Below are positions 1-8,963 of a DNA stretch of 64,000 nt, piece after piece. The notes beneath the pieces were generated by a model. It was not told where the DNA came from, ran no database searches, and was given only the letters and a program-made list of their open reading frames with translations. The stretch's first letter is position 1; each line of letters begins with the position of its first letter. Made by a program: the position numbers and the translations under genes. Source of the DNA: Mycolicibacterium vinylchloridicum. Lineage in GTDB: Bacteria; Actinomycetota; Actinomycetes; Mycobacteriales; Mycobacteriaceae. The DNA is taken from NCBI RefSeq assembly GCF_013404075.1, contig NZ_JACBJQ010000013.1, positions 62,001 through 126,000 on the forward strand, given 5' to 3'.

Positions 1-117
1 GGCGAACAGGTCGTCGTTCGCCCACACGACCGCGCCACCGGCCGGCCGGGCGGCCAGATCGGGCAGAGCCAGAAAGTGCGGCGACGGCTGAGTGGGGTCC
101 TGCGGTGCGCCGATCAC
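1..117 (-). CDS. alc: Allantoicase, N-terminal fragment (gene runs off the window)
   Basis: Only the first 39 codons are visible. They read from a GTG start and include the pattern LPDLAARPAGGAVVWANDD, which matches the N-terminal strand of allantoicase, the enzyme that hydrolyses allantoate to ureidoglycolate and urea in purine breakdown. The GTG at 117-115 is chosen because an in-frame stop lies four codons upstream (TAG near 129) and no other start fits between. An UraD-like gene 2.6 kb downstream on the same strand also belongs to ureide metabolism. The assignment rests on a short stretch and the rest of the gene is outside the window. Confidence 0.62.
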   Translation of the reverse strand, partial: MIGAPQDPTQPSPHFLALPDLAARPAGGAVVWANDDLFA

Positions 118-160
118 CTCACGAGCCTAAATGCGGACCTCCGTGGTCACCACCTGGCGC

Positions 161-769
161 TCACGGCCGGCCGGCCAGCATCCCGTTGACGATGCCGTGC
201 AGTGCGCTGCGCACCTCGGCGCCCATGACCTCGGGATCTGCGGCATTGGCGATCGTCATCGCCGCGGCGTCGAGTGCCCCGATCAGGATGTGCGCCAGCG
301 GACGTACCGGCTGAGTTTCGAGTTCGCCGGAATCCATCGCGGCCTGGAGTAGCTGTTCGGTCATGCCAAGGCTGTAGCGCTCGGCGATATCGCGAAAACC
401 ATCCCAGCCCAACACATTCGGTGCGTCTAGCAGAATCAGCTGACGGATCTCCCGCTCGGCGCTGATGTCCAGCCAGGCGTCCACCGCCGCGTGGAGCGCC
501 GCCGCAGGCGTCGCCGGCTGGCGGGCGAGGGTGGCCGCGGCGAGCCGGTTCATCACATCGGACTCGACCGTCTCGACGACGTCGAGGAACAGGGCCGCCT
601 TGTCGGCGTACTGGTGATACATCGCGCCGCGGGTGACACCGGCGCGTTGGGCGATCTCCGGCGTCCCCACCTCGGCGTAGCCGCGTTCCCCCCAGAGTTC
701 GCGCGCGGCCGTGCGCAGCGCGTCCTGAGTGGTGGCCGATCGCTGCGCCTGGGTACGTCTGGTCGTCAT
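161..769 (-). CDS. TetR-family transcriptional regulator
   Basis: A 202-residue protein with a typical TetR N-terminal DNA-binding domain at about residues 10-55, including the helix-turn-helix with the recognisable VTRGAMYHQYADKAALF segment. The C-terminal half is alpha-helical with no recognisable ligand signature. The gene is divergent from the hydrolase at 848, and the 78-base gap between them holds a 21-base inverted repeat at 803-823. The simplest reading is that this protein represses the hydrolase and itself. The inducer is unknown. Confidence 0.85.
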   Translation of the reverse strand: MTTRRTQAQRSATTQDALRTAARELWGERGYAEVGTPEIAQRAGVTRGAMYHQYADKAALFLDVVETVESDVMNRLAAATLARQPATPAAALHAAVDAWLDISAEREIRQLILLDAPNVLGWDGFRDIAERYSLGMTEQLLQAAMDSGELETQPVRPLAHILIGALDAAAMTIANAADPEVMGAEVRSALHGIVNGMLAGRP

Positions 770-802
770 GTCTTGTATTTCCGTACATCCTGTCGGTATC
801 TT

Positions 803-823
803 ACATGCAGACTGTCTGTTTGT
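803..823. promoter_or_regulatory. Inverted repeat, likely TetR operator
   Basis: The sequence reads ACA-NN-CAGAC-T-GTCTG-NN-TGT, a 21-base palindrome around a single central base with only the two N pairs unmatched. It lies between the divergent TetR gene (start 769) and the hydrolase gene (start 848), where an operator for the local repressor is expected. Binding by the adjacent TetR protein is inferred. Confidence 0.6.
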
Positions 824-847
824 TTGTCACTATCGAGGGAGATTGTC

Positions 848-1696
848 ATGGACACCGTAGATCTCAGCGGCGGAACCATCCATTACGAAACGGCCGGACC
901 GTCGACCGGCAGGCCCGTCGTCTTCGTCCACGGCTACGCGATGGGCGGATCGCTGTGGCGGCCGCTGAGCACCCGGCTGGCCCGACACGGCCTGCGGTGC
1001 ATCATCCCGACCTGGCCGCTCGGTGCGCACCAGGAGGCGATGCGCGACAGCGCCGACATGACCATGAGAGGCGTCGCGGCCATGGTCGCCGAGTTCCTCG
1101 GGAAGGCCGGCCTCACCGATGTCGTGCTCGTCGGCAACGACACCGGCGGGGCCGTCTGCCAGGTGGTCGCCACCGAGTTCCCGGATCGCCTCGGGGCTTT
1201 GGTTCTCACCAGTTGTGATGCGTTCGAGCACTTTCCACCGCCGATCCTGGCGCCGTTCATCGCCGCGGCCAAGGTGCCGGTGCTGTGGCGGATCGCGGTG
1301 CAGGGCATGCGTTCTCGGGCGGTGCGCCGTCGCGCGTATGGCGCGTTGGCGCACACCAACCTCGACGCGCTGACGGCCGAATGGACGCACAGAGCAGTCC
1401 GCGACCGCGCCATTGCCGAGAACCTGCGCCGCTTCACCGGATCGCTGAGCAGGCAGACCACTCTCGATGCCGCCGCGCGGCTGCCCGAGTTCACCAAACC
1501 GGCGCTCATCGCGTGGTCGGCCGACGACGCGTTCTTCCCGCAGTCCGACGCTCAGCGGCTTGCCGATGCCCTGCCGCACTCGCGGCTGGAGTACATCGCA
1601 GGAGCGCGCACCTTCTCGATGCTCGATCAACCCGACGCACTGGCCACACTGATCGCCGAGTTCGCCACCGCCACAAACACTGCCGATCGCTGCTAG
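848..1696 (+). CDS. Alpha/beta hydrolase with Asp nucleophile motif
   Basis: A 282-residue alpha/beta-hydrolase-fold protein. HG at residues 28-29 gives the oxyanion-hole region and the nucleophile elbow reads GNDTGG, putting Asp98 where haloalkane dehalogenases and epoxide hydrolases have their nucleophile. The usual C-terminal catalytic GxGH is replaced by GARTF, so the expected His is not at its normal place. The ATG at 848 follows a good ribosome site (GAGGGAG, 835-841); the frame is open further upstream but that part overlaps the TetR gene. The stop codon interlocks with that of the convergent esterase at a CTAG. The substrate cannot be read from the sequence. Confidence 0.8.
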   Translation: MDTVDLSGGTIHYETAGPSTGRPVVFVHGYAMGGSLWRPLSTRLARHGLRCIIPTWPLGAHQEAMRDSADMTMRGVAAMVAEFLGKAGLTDVVLVGNDTGGAVCQVVATEFPDRLGALVLTSCDAFEHFPPPILAPFIAAAKVPVLWRIAVQGMRSRAVRRRAYGALAHTNLDALTAEWTHRAVRDRAIAENLRRFTGSLSRQTTLDAAARLPEFTKPALIAWSADDAFFPQSDAQRLADALPHSRLEYIAGARTFSMLDQPDALATLIAEFATATNTADRC

Positions 1697-2655
1697 ATCG
1701 AGCGCAGTCGGCGGATCCGGTCGGCGACCACCCGCGCCGACACCGCCGCAGTCGGCGCCAGTGCCTCAAAGGCGTGCGGACAGCCGGGGTGTACATGCAG
1801 CTCGGTCGGGACGCCTGCGGCCGAAAGCCTTGCCGCATAGGCGATGTCTTCGTCGCGGAAGATATCCAGATCGCCGACGTCGATGTAGGTCGGCGGCAGT
1901 CCGGCCAGGTCCTGCGCGCGGGCCGGAGCGGCGTAGATCGACACGCCGTCAACCCCGGCGCGATCGCCGAGCAGCGCGCCCCAGCCGGTGATGTTGTCCT
2001 CGTAGTTCCACGTCAACAACTCCGGCGCCAGGTGTGGATCTTCGACGGTGGTGCGGTCGTCGAGCATCGGGTAGATCAGCAGTTGAGCGGCCAGCGCCGG
2101 TCCGCCGCGATCGCGGGCCAGCAGGCTCACGCCCGCGGCCAGCCCACCGCCGGCACTGTCACCGGCCACCGCCAGCCGGGCCGGGTCGACGTCCAGAGTG
2201 GCCACGTTCTCGGCCAGCCAGCACAGCGCGGCATAGCAGTCCTCGACCGGGGTGGGGTCCGGATGTTCCGGCGCCACACGGTAATCCACCATCAGCATGG
2301 GCGTGCCGGTGGCGGCGACGTAGGTGCGCAGCACCGCGTCATAGCCCGGCCGGGTCTCGGCCAGGCTGTAGATCATTCCGCCGCCGTGTAGGTAGAGCAC
2401 GGCACCCCCGGAGGGTTCCGACGTCGGGACGTACCAGGCGAGGTCGACTTCGGTGCCGTCGGAGGCGGTGAGGCAATGGCGGGTCATGTCGACACCGCTG
2501 ATCGGCCCCCGCAGCTGGCCCAGGGCTTGGAAAAACGGGATCGCGCGTTCTCGGCGGGTGGTGACGTCTCCGATCGCGGGCGGCTCGAGTTCGGCGGCCG
2601 CGGACATCAGCGGTTCCATCAGGGTGAGGAGTTCGGGATCCATCGGCAGGGTCAC
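1693..2655 (-). CDS. HSL-type alpha/beta hydrolase (esterase/lipase)
   Basis: About 320 residues. The oxyanion motif HGGG lies in LYLHGGGMI and the nucleophile elbow is GDSAGG, the two signatures of the hormone-sensitive-lipase family of carboxylesterases. An acid residue in the DLDIFRDED segment and His in HPGCPHAFEAL complete the triad. A GTG at 2655 is taken as start; an in-frame ATG four codons later (2643) is equally possible, and the frame stays open upstream into the next gene. No signal peptide is seen, so a cytosolic enzyme is likely. It overlaps the convergent hydrolase by four bases. Confidence 0.8.
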   Translation of the reverse strand: MTLPMDPELLTLMEPLMSAAAELEPPAIGDVTTRRERAIPFFQALGQLRGPISGVDMTRHCLTASDGTEVDLAWYVPTSEPSGGAVLYLHGGGMIYSLAETRPGYDAVLRTYVAATGTPMLMVDYRVAPEHPDPTPVEDCYAALCWLAENVATLDVDPARLAVAGDSAGGGLAAGVSLLARDRGGPALAAQLLIYPMLDDRTTVEDPHLAPELLTWNYEDNITGWGALLGDRAGVDGVSIYAAPARAQDLAGLPPTYIDVGDLDIFRDEDIAYAARLSAAGVPTELHVHPGCPHAFEALAPTAAVSARVVADRIRRLRSI

Positions 2656-2698
2656 GCCTGCCAACCCTAGGGGCTGGGGTCTGCCCCGACGTGGCGAA

Positions 2699-3229
2699 TC
2701 AGCCCCAGTTGTCGTAGCCGCCCTCGGGTCCGAGCATTCGCTCGAGCCGACTGCGGTTGATCCGGGCCAGCTCGTTGCAGACGACCTTGCGCTCGGTCTC
2801 CGGGTCGTGATGCATCCGGTCACGCACCGCGGCGATCACCGACGCGGCGCAGACTTCTGGAGCCAGACCGCCGATGTGCATGACGAAGCCGAAACCGAAG
2901 TGATCGGCGTAGTCATTGACCGCGGTCGTGAGTTCGGCCATCACCTCGGGCGACTCGTCCCAGACCGAGCACTGCTCGGCCTGCGACTTGGTGCTGCGCG
3001 GGCGCCGCCCAACGTGCGGGTAGGCCTGCAGGATGTCGTCGATCGAGGACTCCGACAGCGAGAACAGCAGGGAGTCGGCACGGCGGAACAAGGCGGTGTG
3101 GTCGGCGTACGGGCGCCCGCGCGCCAGATCACGCGCCAGCGTCACGCTGTTGCAGCATTCGTAGAGCGCGTGCACAGCCTTGCGGTCCGGCATCTCGTTG
3201 AAGGCCTCGAGACCGATGCCCTGGTGCAT
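2699..3229 (-). CDS. UraD-like (OHCU decarboxylase family) protein
   Basis: A 176-residue protein built like 2-oxo-4-hydroxy-4-carboxy-5-ureidoimidazoline decarboxylase, which makes S-allantoin downstream of urate oxidase. It keeps the RPYAD segment, the SQAEQ helix, and FGFGFVMHI followed by the terminal helices. The family's catalytic His normally lies in HPxIG; here the segment reads AYPHVG, so that His position is Tyr and a His sits two residues later. It may be inactive, altered in specificity, or merely shifted. The ATG at 3229 gives the family length; the frame upstream looks non-coding. Neither uricase nor HIU hydrolase is visible nearby. Confidence 0.7.
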   Translation of the reverse strand: MHQGIGLEAFNEMPDRKAVHALYECCNSVTLARDLARGRPYADHTALFRRADSLLFSLSESSIDDILQAYPHVGRRPRSTKSQAEQCSVWDESPEVMAELTTAVNDYADHFGFGFVMHIGGLAPEVCAASVIAAVRDRMHHDPETERKVVCNELARINRSRLERMLGPEGGYDNWG

Positions 3230-3318
3230 CAACACCCAGTCATCATCGAAAAACCAAAGCACAACCGGGTTACCGATTGTTACGGCCAGGCAAATTCTCC
3301 CGGGGAGGCGGTCTGGGC

Positions 3319-3807
3319 TCAGTGCTTGCCGGCCGCGAACCGCGCCCGCGAGCGCTCCACCTCGGCCTCGGCCTCGGTCCGTCCGACCCAGTCGGATCCC
3401 TTGACGAACTTGCCCGGCTCGAGGTCCTTGTAGTGGGTGAAGAAGTGCTGGATGGAGTCGAGTTCGTCCTTCGGGACATCGCCGATGTCCTGGATGTGGT
3501 CCCAGCGCTTGTCCCCGGCGGGCACACACAGCACCTTGTCGTCGCCGCCGGCCTCGTCGACCATCTTGAACATGCCGACCGGGCGCACCTCGATCAACAC
3601 CCCGGGAAACACCGACAGCGGCAGCAGTACCAGGGCATCCAGCGGGTCGCCGTCCTCGCCGAGGGTGTCCTCGATGAAGCCGTAGTCCGCGGGGTAGGCC
3701 ATCGGGGTGTACAGGTAGCGGTCAAGACGGACCCGTCCGGTTTCGTGGTCGACCTCGTACTTGTTGCGCTGGCCCTTGGGGATCTCGATGGTCACATCGA
3801 ACTGCAC
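3319..3807 (-). CDS. ppa: Inorganic pyrophosphatase
   Basis: A 162-residue family I soluble pyrophosphatase that hydrolyses PPi to phosphate in the cytoplasm and pulls biosynthetic reactions forward. Visible signatures are [11 protein letters not shown] near the N-terminus and the metal-binding DGDPLDALV, with DKRWDHI and [10 protein letters not shown] further on. A GTG at 3807 is preceded by AAGGAG at a spacing of 7, and the length equals the M. tuberculosis enzyme; the open frame upstream is discarded. The gene is divergent from dacB, as in M. tuberculosis. Confidence 0.97.
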   Translation of the reverse strand: MQFDVTIEIPKGQRNKYEVDHETGRVRLDRYLYTPMAYPADYGFIEDTLGEDGDPLDALVLLPLSVFPGVLIEVRPVGMFKMVDEAGGDDKVLCVPAGDKRWDHIQDIGDVPKDELDSIQHFFTHYKDLEPGKFVKGSDWVGRTEAEAEVERSRARFAAGKH

Positions 3808-3978
3808 CGTTGGACTCCTTATTTCCGCTGATCGTGATCGGGGGGCTGATCCCCGGGTCGCTTCGCTCCTGCCCGCCGAACCGGCGACGCGGCCTACCCT
3901 AACGCCCGCGCTGGCCTGCACGGCAGGGTGGTTCGGCACAATGAGACGAAGCAAGCCAGAAAGAGCCTCAGGAGAATG

Positions 3979-5361
3979 ATGAGCCCGACTCGCGGGTGGC
4001 GGTGGGCCCACGTGGTGCTCGCCGTGGCGGTGATCGCGCTGGTCGCCGCGGTCGTGGCGGTGGCTGCTGTGCTGACCCACGGGGACACCAGCAGCGCGCA
4101 GGCAGCGCCCGAACATGCTTTGGTCACGGTGAACCCCGGTGTCAAGCCCGTTTCGGACTCGGCCGGGCTGCCGACCACGGCCGGCATGACCGCGGCACTG
4201 GCCCTCCCCGTCGCCGACCCGAACCTGGGCAACGTCAGCGGGCGGGTCACCGACGCGAAGACCGGCAAGCAGATCTGGGAGTTCCGCTCCAACGTGCCGC
4301 TGCTACCGGCGTCCACCAACAAGACGCTCACCACCGGGGCGGCGCTGCTGGCGCTGAACCGTGACGAGCGGGTCACCACGACCGTCGTCGCGGCCGACCA
4401 GACCACCCAGTCGGGCGTCGTGGTGCTCGTCGGCGGCGGCGACCCGGTCCTCTCGGCCGCCCCGGCCGGCCAGGAGACCTGGTACCGCGGCGCGGCCCGC
4501 ATCAGCGACCTCGCCGACCAGATCCGCAAGAGCGGCATCACGCCGACGGCGGTGCAGGTCGACGATTCCCTGTACAGCGGACCGGATTTCGCGCCGGGCT
4601 GGGATCCCGCCGACATCGACGGCGGCGACATCGCGCCGATGCAGTCGGTGATGATCGACGCCGGCCGCATCCAGCCGACGACCGTCGATTCGGCACGGTC
4701 GCGGACGCCCGCCCTGGATGCCGGACGTGCCCTGGCCAGTGCCCTGCGGCTGGACCCGGCCAAGGTCACCATGGCCTCGTCCGCACCGACGGGCCGGCAG
4801 CTGGCCTCGGTGCAATCGGCGCCGCTGATCGAGCGACTGCGCCAGATGATGAACGCCTCCGACAACGTGATGGCCGAGGCGATCGGCCGGGAGGTGGCCA
4901 AGGCGACCGGTCGTCCGCAGAGCTTCGCGGGTGCGGCCGAGGCGGTGACGAGCAGACTGTCGGGCGCCGGTGTCGACATGACCGGCGCCGCCCTGTTCGA
5001 CTCGAGCGGGTTGTCGGTGCTGGACCGGCTGACCGCCAAAACCCTCGACGAGGTGGTCCAGGCCGCGGCCGGGCCCGACCAGCCGGCCATGCGTCCGCTG
5101 CTCGACGTGCTTCCGGTCGCCGGCGGCAGCGGGACGCTCTCGGATCGTTTTCTCGACGGCGATCCCAAGGTGTCGTCGGCGGGCTGGCTGCGCGCCAAGA
5201 CCGGGTCGCTGACCGCCATCAACTCGCTGGCCGGGATCGTCACCGACGACAGCGGGCGCGTGCTGACGTTCGCGTTCATCTCCAACGACGCGGGCCCGAT
5301 GGGCCGGGTCGCCCTCGACACCCTGGCCGGCACACTGCGGACCTGCGGGTGCGGCTCATGA
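3979..5361 (+). CDS. dacB: D-alanyl-D-alanine carboxypeptidase (PBP4 type)
   Basis: A 460-residue penicillin-binding protein of the S13 family that trims or cleaves peptidoglycan stem peptides in the cell wall. An N-terminal membrane anchor or signal segment (about residues 10-32) follows a basic start. The active-site motifs are in order: SxxK as STNK (Ser112), SDN in NASDNV, and KTG in AKTGSL. The ATG at 3979 is chosen over in-frame GTG 3928 and ATG 3976 because AGGAG lies just upstream at 3970 and the MSPTR-type start resembles the M. tuberculosis protein. The end overlaps the next gene at ATGA. Confidence 0.92.
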   Translation: MSPTRGWRWAHVVLAVAVIALVAAVVAVAAVLTHGDTSSAQAAPEHALVTVNPGVKPVSDSAGLPTTAGMTAALALPVADPNLGNVSGRVTDAKTGKQIWEFRSNVPLLPASTNKTLTTGAALLALNRDERVTTTVVAADQTTQSGVVVLVGGGDPVLSAAPAGQETWYRGAARISDLADQIRKSGITPTAVQVDDSLYSGPDFAPGWDPADIDGGDIAPMQSVMIDAGRIQPTTVDSARSRTPALDAGRALASALRLDPAKVTMASSAPTGRQLASVQSAPLIERLRQMMNASDNVMAEAIGREVAKATGRPQSFAGAAEAVTSRLSGAGVDMTGAALFDSSGLSVLDRLTAKTLDEVVQAAAGPDQPAMRPLLDVLPVAGGSGTLSDRFLDGDPKVSSAGWLRAKTGSLTAINSLAGIVTDDSGRVLTFAFISNDAGPMGRVALDTLAGTLRTCGCGS

Positions 5362-6407
5362 GTGGTCCCTCGCAGCTGACCGTCGGGCGTGCCGTCGACT
5401 GGTCGTTCGCCGGAAATGTGGGCGCCTGGTTGGCCCGGCCCGGGCCGGCGTCGACCGACTACACCCGCAACCAGGCCATCGATGAACTGGCTGCCGCCGC
5501 GGTCAAGGCCGAAGGGCCCGTTCGTGAGGTCACCCGGATGGGTGGTGACGCGCCCGTGCCCGACGCGCGCATCGTCGACCGTCAGGGTTGGATCCGGGCG
5601 GCCTCGGACTCGATGCGGGTGATGACGGGCGGCACGTCGACGCCTGCCAACGCCGTCACCGGGCGGGTCACCGGGGCCCAGACCGGAGCGGTGCTGGCGT
5701 TCATCTCCTCGGGCATCCTCGGCCAGTACGACCCGTTCGCCGAAGGCGAGGACAGTGGCCTGCTGCTGCTCGTCTATCCGAACGTCATCGCCGTCGAGCG
5801 TCAGCTCCGGGTCTCCCCGGCCGACTTCCGGCTGTGGGTGTGTCTGCACGAGGTGACCCACCGGGTGCAGTTCACCGCGAATCCCTGGCTGGCACAACAC
5901 ATGTCGCAGGCGTTGGGAGTGTTGACCGCCGATGCCGCCGACGATGTGACGCAGATGGTGGGGCGGTTGGCGGACTTCGTCAAGAAGCGACGCAACGGGG
6001 TGGAGGGGCCCAACGACGCCGGGATTCTGGGGTTCATGCGGGCGGTGCAGTCCGAGCCGCAGCAGCAGGCTCTCGACCAGTTGCTGGTGCTCGGGACTCT
6101 GCTCGAAGGCCATGCCGACCACGTCATGGACGCGGTCGGCCCGGCCGTCGTGCCGTCCGTGCAGTCCATCCGCACCCGGTTCGACCAGCGCCGACAGCGC
6201 AAGCAGCCGCCGCTTGCGCGGCTGCTGCGGGCGCTGCTCGGCGTCGACGCCAAGATCAGCCAGTACACCCGCGGCAAGAAGTTCGTCGACCACGTGGTGG
6301 ACCGCGTCGGGATGGACCGGTTCAACACGGTGTGGACCAGCGCGGAGACCCTGCCGCTGACCCACGAGATCGAAGATCCGCAGCGGTGGATCGACCGGGT
6401 GCTGTAA
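5358..6407 (+). CDS. Zincin-like metallopeptidase family protein (DUF2342 type)
   Basis: A 349-residue protein with the zinc motif HEVTH at about residues 165-169 inside LWVCLHEVTHRVQF. It belongs to the actinobacterial family labelled coenzyme F420 biosynthesis-associated protein or DUF2342, whose reaction is not established. It lies between dacB and tilS, as Rv3626c does in M. tuberculosis. The ATG overlaps the dacB stop in ATGA, indicating translational coupling. No signal peptide is visible. Peptidase activity is inferred from the motif only. Confidence 0.85.
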   Translation: MSGPSQLTVGRAVDWSFAGNVGAWLARPGPASTDYTRNQAIDELAAAAVKAEGPVREVTRMGGDAPVPDARIVDRQGWIRAASDSMRVMTGGTSTPANAVTGRVTGAQTGAVLAFISSGILGQYDPFAEGEDSGLLLLVYPNVIAVERQLRVSPADFRLWVCLHEVTHRVQFTANPWLAQHMSQALGVLTADAADDVTQMVGRLADFVKKRRNGVEGPNDAGILGFMRAVQSEPQQQALDQLLVLGTLLEGHADHVMDAVGPAVVPSVQSIRTRFDQRRQRKQPPLARLLRALLGVDAKISQYTRGKKFVDHVVDRVGMDRFNTVWTSAETLPLTHEIEDPQRWIDRVL

Positions 6408-7342
6408 CCGCATTGCGGGCCCGCGTGGCCGGCTTCGCGACCGAGCATCTGCCCGGCGCCACGTCGTGGTGCGTGGCGCTGTCCGGCGGCCCGGATTCGC
6501 TGGCGCTGACGGCCGCGGCTGCCGCGGCCCTGCCGACCACCGCCCTGATCGTCGACCACGGCCTGCAACCGGGCTCCGCGGATGTGGCCGAACAAGCCCG
6601 TCGGCAGGCGCATGACCTCGGCTGTGTGGACGCGCAGGTGCTGCGGGTGCGGGTCGGCATCGACGGCGGCCCGGAGGCCGCCGCCCGCACCGCCCGCTAC
6701 GCCGCCCTGGACGCTGCCCGCGGCGGGGTGCCGGTGCTCTTGGCGCACACCCTCGACGACCAGGCCGAGACCGTGCTGTTGGGGCTGGGCCGCGGCTCGG
6801 GAGCCCGTTCGATCGCCGGGATGCGCGCATGTGACCCGCCCTGGTATCGCCCGCTACTGGGGGTTCGCCGCAGCGTCAACCACGACGCCTGCGCCGAGCT
6901 GGGCCTCACCCCGTGGGACGACCCGCACAACCACGACCCCCGCTTCACCCGGGTGCGGCTGCGCACCGAGGTGTTGCCGCTGCTCGAGGACGTGCTCGGC
7001 GGTGGAGTCGCCGAAGCGCTGGCTCGCACCGCCGCCGCGCTGCGCGAGGACACCGATGCACTCGACGGCCTGGCCGAGGAGGCTGTCGATCTCCTGGGCG
7101 AGACCGTCGCCGTCGCTGCCCTGACGGAACTGCCCACCGCGGTGCGGCGCCGGGTGATCCGCCGCTGGCTGCTTTGCGGTGGGGCGGTGAACCTGACCGA
7201 CAGGCAGATCCGCGCGGTGGACGCGCTGGTCACCGCCTGGCACGGCCAGGGCGGAGTGGCGGTCGGGTCGGATCTGCGGCAGCAAAGACTCTTCGCGGCC
7301 CGCCGCGACGGCAGGCTGACGATGTACACCGAGCCGGTGTGA
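6386..7342 (+). CDS. tilS: tRNA(Ile)-lysidine synthase
   Basis: About 318 residues. TilS uses ATP and lysine to convert C34 of the CAU-anticodon tRNA(Ile) to lysidine, so that it reads AUA. The PP-loop motif SGGPDS is near the N-terminus, followed by [25 protein letters not shown] and GARSIAGM, all standard for the N-type ATPase domain. The GTG at 6386 gives a start (VDRPGAV) like the M. tuberculosis protein and overlaps the preceding gene by 22 bases; TTG 6413 or GTG 6425 are alternatives. Confidence 0.93.
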   Translation: MDRPGAVTALRARVAGFATEHLPGATSWCVALSGGPDSLALTAAAAAALPTTALIVDHGLQPGSADVAEQARRQAHDLGCVDAQVLRVRVGIDGGPEAAARTARYAALDAARGGVPVLLAHTLDDQAETVLLGLGRGSGARSIAGMRACDPPWYRPLLGVRRSVNHDACAELGLTPWDDPHNHDPRFTRVRLRTEVLPLLEDVLGGGVAEALARTAAALREDTDALDGLAEEAVDLLGETVAVAALTELPTAVRRRVIRRWLLCGGAVNLTDRQIRAVDALVTAWHGQGGVAVGSDLRQQRLFAARRDGRLTMYTEPV

Positions 7343-7380
7343 GATTGGTTGTTGGGCCCAGGTCATGGCACAGTGTGGGC

Positions 7381-7950
7381 GTGTCGGCGCACGAGCTGTA
7401 CCCAGGGGACATCAAATCGGTCCTGTTGTCCGAAGAGCAGATTCACGCCCGCACCGCGGAGCTGGCGGCAAACGTCGCCATCGACTACGCCGACACTCTG
7501 GGTGGTCAGGATCTGCTGCTGGTGACCGTGCTCAAGGGTGCGGTGATGTTCGTCACCGATCTGGCGCGAGCAATCCCGCTGCCCACGCAGCTGGAGTTCA
7601 TGGCGGTCAGCTCCTACGGGTCGTCGACGTCGTCGTCGGGTGTGGTCCGCATCCTCAAGGACCTCGACCGCGACATCCACGACCGCGATGTGCTGATCGT
7701 CGAGGACATCGTGGACTCCGGGCTGACGCTGTCGTGGCTGCTGCGCAACCTGGCCACCCGCCATCCCAAGTCGCTGCGCGTGTGCACCCTGCTGCGCAAG
7801 CCCGAGGCCGTGCGCGCCGACGTCGAGATCTCCTACGTCGGCTTCGACATCCCCAACGAGTTCGTGGTCGGCTACGGACTGGACTACGCCGAGCGCTACC
7901 GCGACCTGCCCTACATCGGCACGCTGGACCCGAAGGTCTACCAGATCTAG
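7381..7950 (+). CDS. hpt: Hypoxanthine(-guanine) phosphoribosyltransferase
   Basis: A 189-residue purine salvage enzyme joining hypoxanthine or guanine to PRPP. The PRPP-binding loop reads [20 protein letters not shown] supplies the pyrophosphate-binding part, and [12 protein letters not shown] is the flexible catalytic loop. The GTG at 7381 is preferred; GTG 7375 is two codons upstream. It closes the dacB-tilS-hpt group, in the same order as M. tuberculosis, and the following ftsH-fol genes lie 5 kb further on because accessory genes intervene. Confidence 0.95.
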   Translation: MSAHELYPGDIKSVLLSEEQIHARTAELAANVAIDYADTLGGQDLLLVTVLKGAVMFVTDLARAIPLPTQLEFMAVSSYGSSTSSSGVVRILKDLDRDIHDRDVLIVEDIVDSGLTLSWLLRNLATRHPKSLRVCTLLRKPEAVRADVEISYVGFDIPNEFVVGYGLDYAERYRDLPYIGTLDPKVYQI

Positions 7951-8041
7951 TCCGCTGCACCCCCAAACCCACATTTCGCAGCGGAATCGCGAGTAGTTCA
8001 CCGCAGTTCGTCGATCTCGGCGCGGGTGCATACTGACGCTC

Positions 8042-8497
8042 ATGCGCGCTTCTGATGACCTGCTGCGCCATCTGCGCCGGGCCCGCGATCACGCGGACCG
8101 GCATTATCGCGAGCCGCTCGATCTGGAGCAGCTCGCCGCGGTCGCGGGAATCAGCAAGTACCACTTTCAGCGGCTGTTCACCGCGACCTACGGAATGTCG
8201 CCGGCCGAGCATCTGTCCCGCCGCCGGGTGGAGCGGGCGCAGGATCTGCTGCGCGCCACCAACCTCACCGTCACCGAGGTCTGCATGACGGTCGGGTTCA
8301 CCAGCCTCGGCTCGTTCTCCACACGGTTTCGCGAGCTGGTCGGGGTGAGCCCCAGCGAGTTCCGCCGCCGGCATTCCGACGGCGCGCCGCGGATTCCGGG
8401 CTGCTACCTGTTCATGGCGGGCCTCGCCGAGCGGTATCCGTCGCCAGGATCCGGAAGCGCAATCGAGGAGAAGCCCGGCGGCCGCGGCGCCGCATAG
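8042..8497 (+). CDS. Short AraC-family regulator
   Basis: A 151-residue protein consisting of the two helix-turn-helix motifs of AraC regulators at about residues 18-115, with the family hallmarks ISKYHFQRLFTATYGMSP and the closing GVSPSEFRRR, plus a short tail. It lacks the usual ligand-binding domain. Ten bases downstream starts a VOC-family gene, a common pairing in actinobacteria, so the two probably act together. The regulated promoter and signal are unknown. Confidence 0.85.
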   Translation: MRASDDLLRHLRRARDHADRHYREPLDLEQLAAVAGISKYHFQRLFTATYGMSPAEHLSRRRVERAQDLLRATNLTVTEVCMTVGFTSLGSFSTRFRELVGVSPSEFRRRHSDGAPRIPGCYLFMAGLAERYPSPGSGSAIEEKPGGRGAA

Positions 8498-8507
8498 CGT
8501 CGGGTGC

Positions 8508-8963
8508 ATGATCACGAACATTTCCCTGGTATCCGTCTTCGTCCGCGACATCGACGAATCGCTGGCCTTCTACACCGACATCCTCGGCTTCGAAGCGAAG
8601 GACGATCTACAGCTTGGGCCCGACTTCCGTTGGTGCACAGTGGTTCACCCGAACCAGCCCGAGCTGCAGGTGCATCTGACGACGCCGAGCAAGCCGCTGT
8701 CCGACGATCTGATCGCGGCATTCCAGCGTGCACAGGCCGCCGGCGGCCTGCCCGGTCTCGGGCTGGCCGTCGACGACTGCCGCGCGACCTACGAGCAGCT
8801 CAAGGCCAAGGGCGTCGAGTTCTTGCAGGCGCCCGAGGAACGGCCCTACGGTGTCGAGGCGCTGATGCGGGACAACTCCGGCAACTGGATGGTGCTCGTC
8901 GAGGCCCGCGAGTACACGCAGGAGGACTTCGACGGCTTCGCCGAGGCCAAGGCGACTAGCTGA
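8508..8963 (+). CDS. VOC (glyoxalase/dioxygenase fold) family protein
   Basis: A 151-residue protein with two beta-alpha-beta-beta-beta modules of the vicinal-oxygen-chelate fold: VFVRDIDESLAFYTDILGF opens the first and the segment ending in NWMVLVEAREY closes the second. Such proteins bind a metal or a small ligand; no substrate can be assigned. A TAGCGT box at 8495-8500, overlapping the stop codon of the AraC gene, sits seven bases before the ATG, so a separate leaderless transcript is possible besides read-through. Its 3' end overlaps the convergent lipoprotein gene by eight bases. Confidence 0.8.
   Translation: MITNISLVSVFVRDIDESLAFYTDILGFEAKDDLQLGPDFRWCTVVHPNQPELQVHLTTPSKPLSDDLIAAFQRAQAAGGLPGLGLAVDDCRATYEQLKAKGVEFLQAPEERPYGVEALMRDNSGNWMVLVEAREYTQEDFDGFAEAKATS

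Noticed and set aside
491..847. N-terminal extension of the hydrolase from 491
   Set aside because: It would overlap the TetR gene in antisense; the ATG at 848 has a strong ribosome site and starts the recognisable fold.
2453..3433. 326-residue plus-strand frame
   Set aside because: It lies antisense to the esterase and UraD-like genes and shows no domain.
3230..3529. N-terminal extension of the UraD-like protein
   Set aside because: The extra stretch overlaps ppa in another frame and does not resemble the family; the ATG at 3229 gives the normal length.
3894..6830. 978-residue open frame on the minus strand
   Set aside because: It is the antisense shadow of dacB, the metallopeptidase and tilS; those have clear motifs and the minus frame has none.
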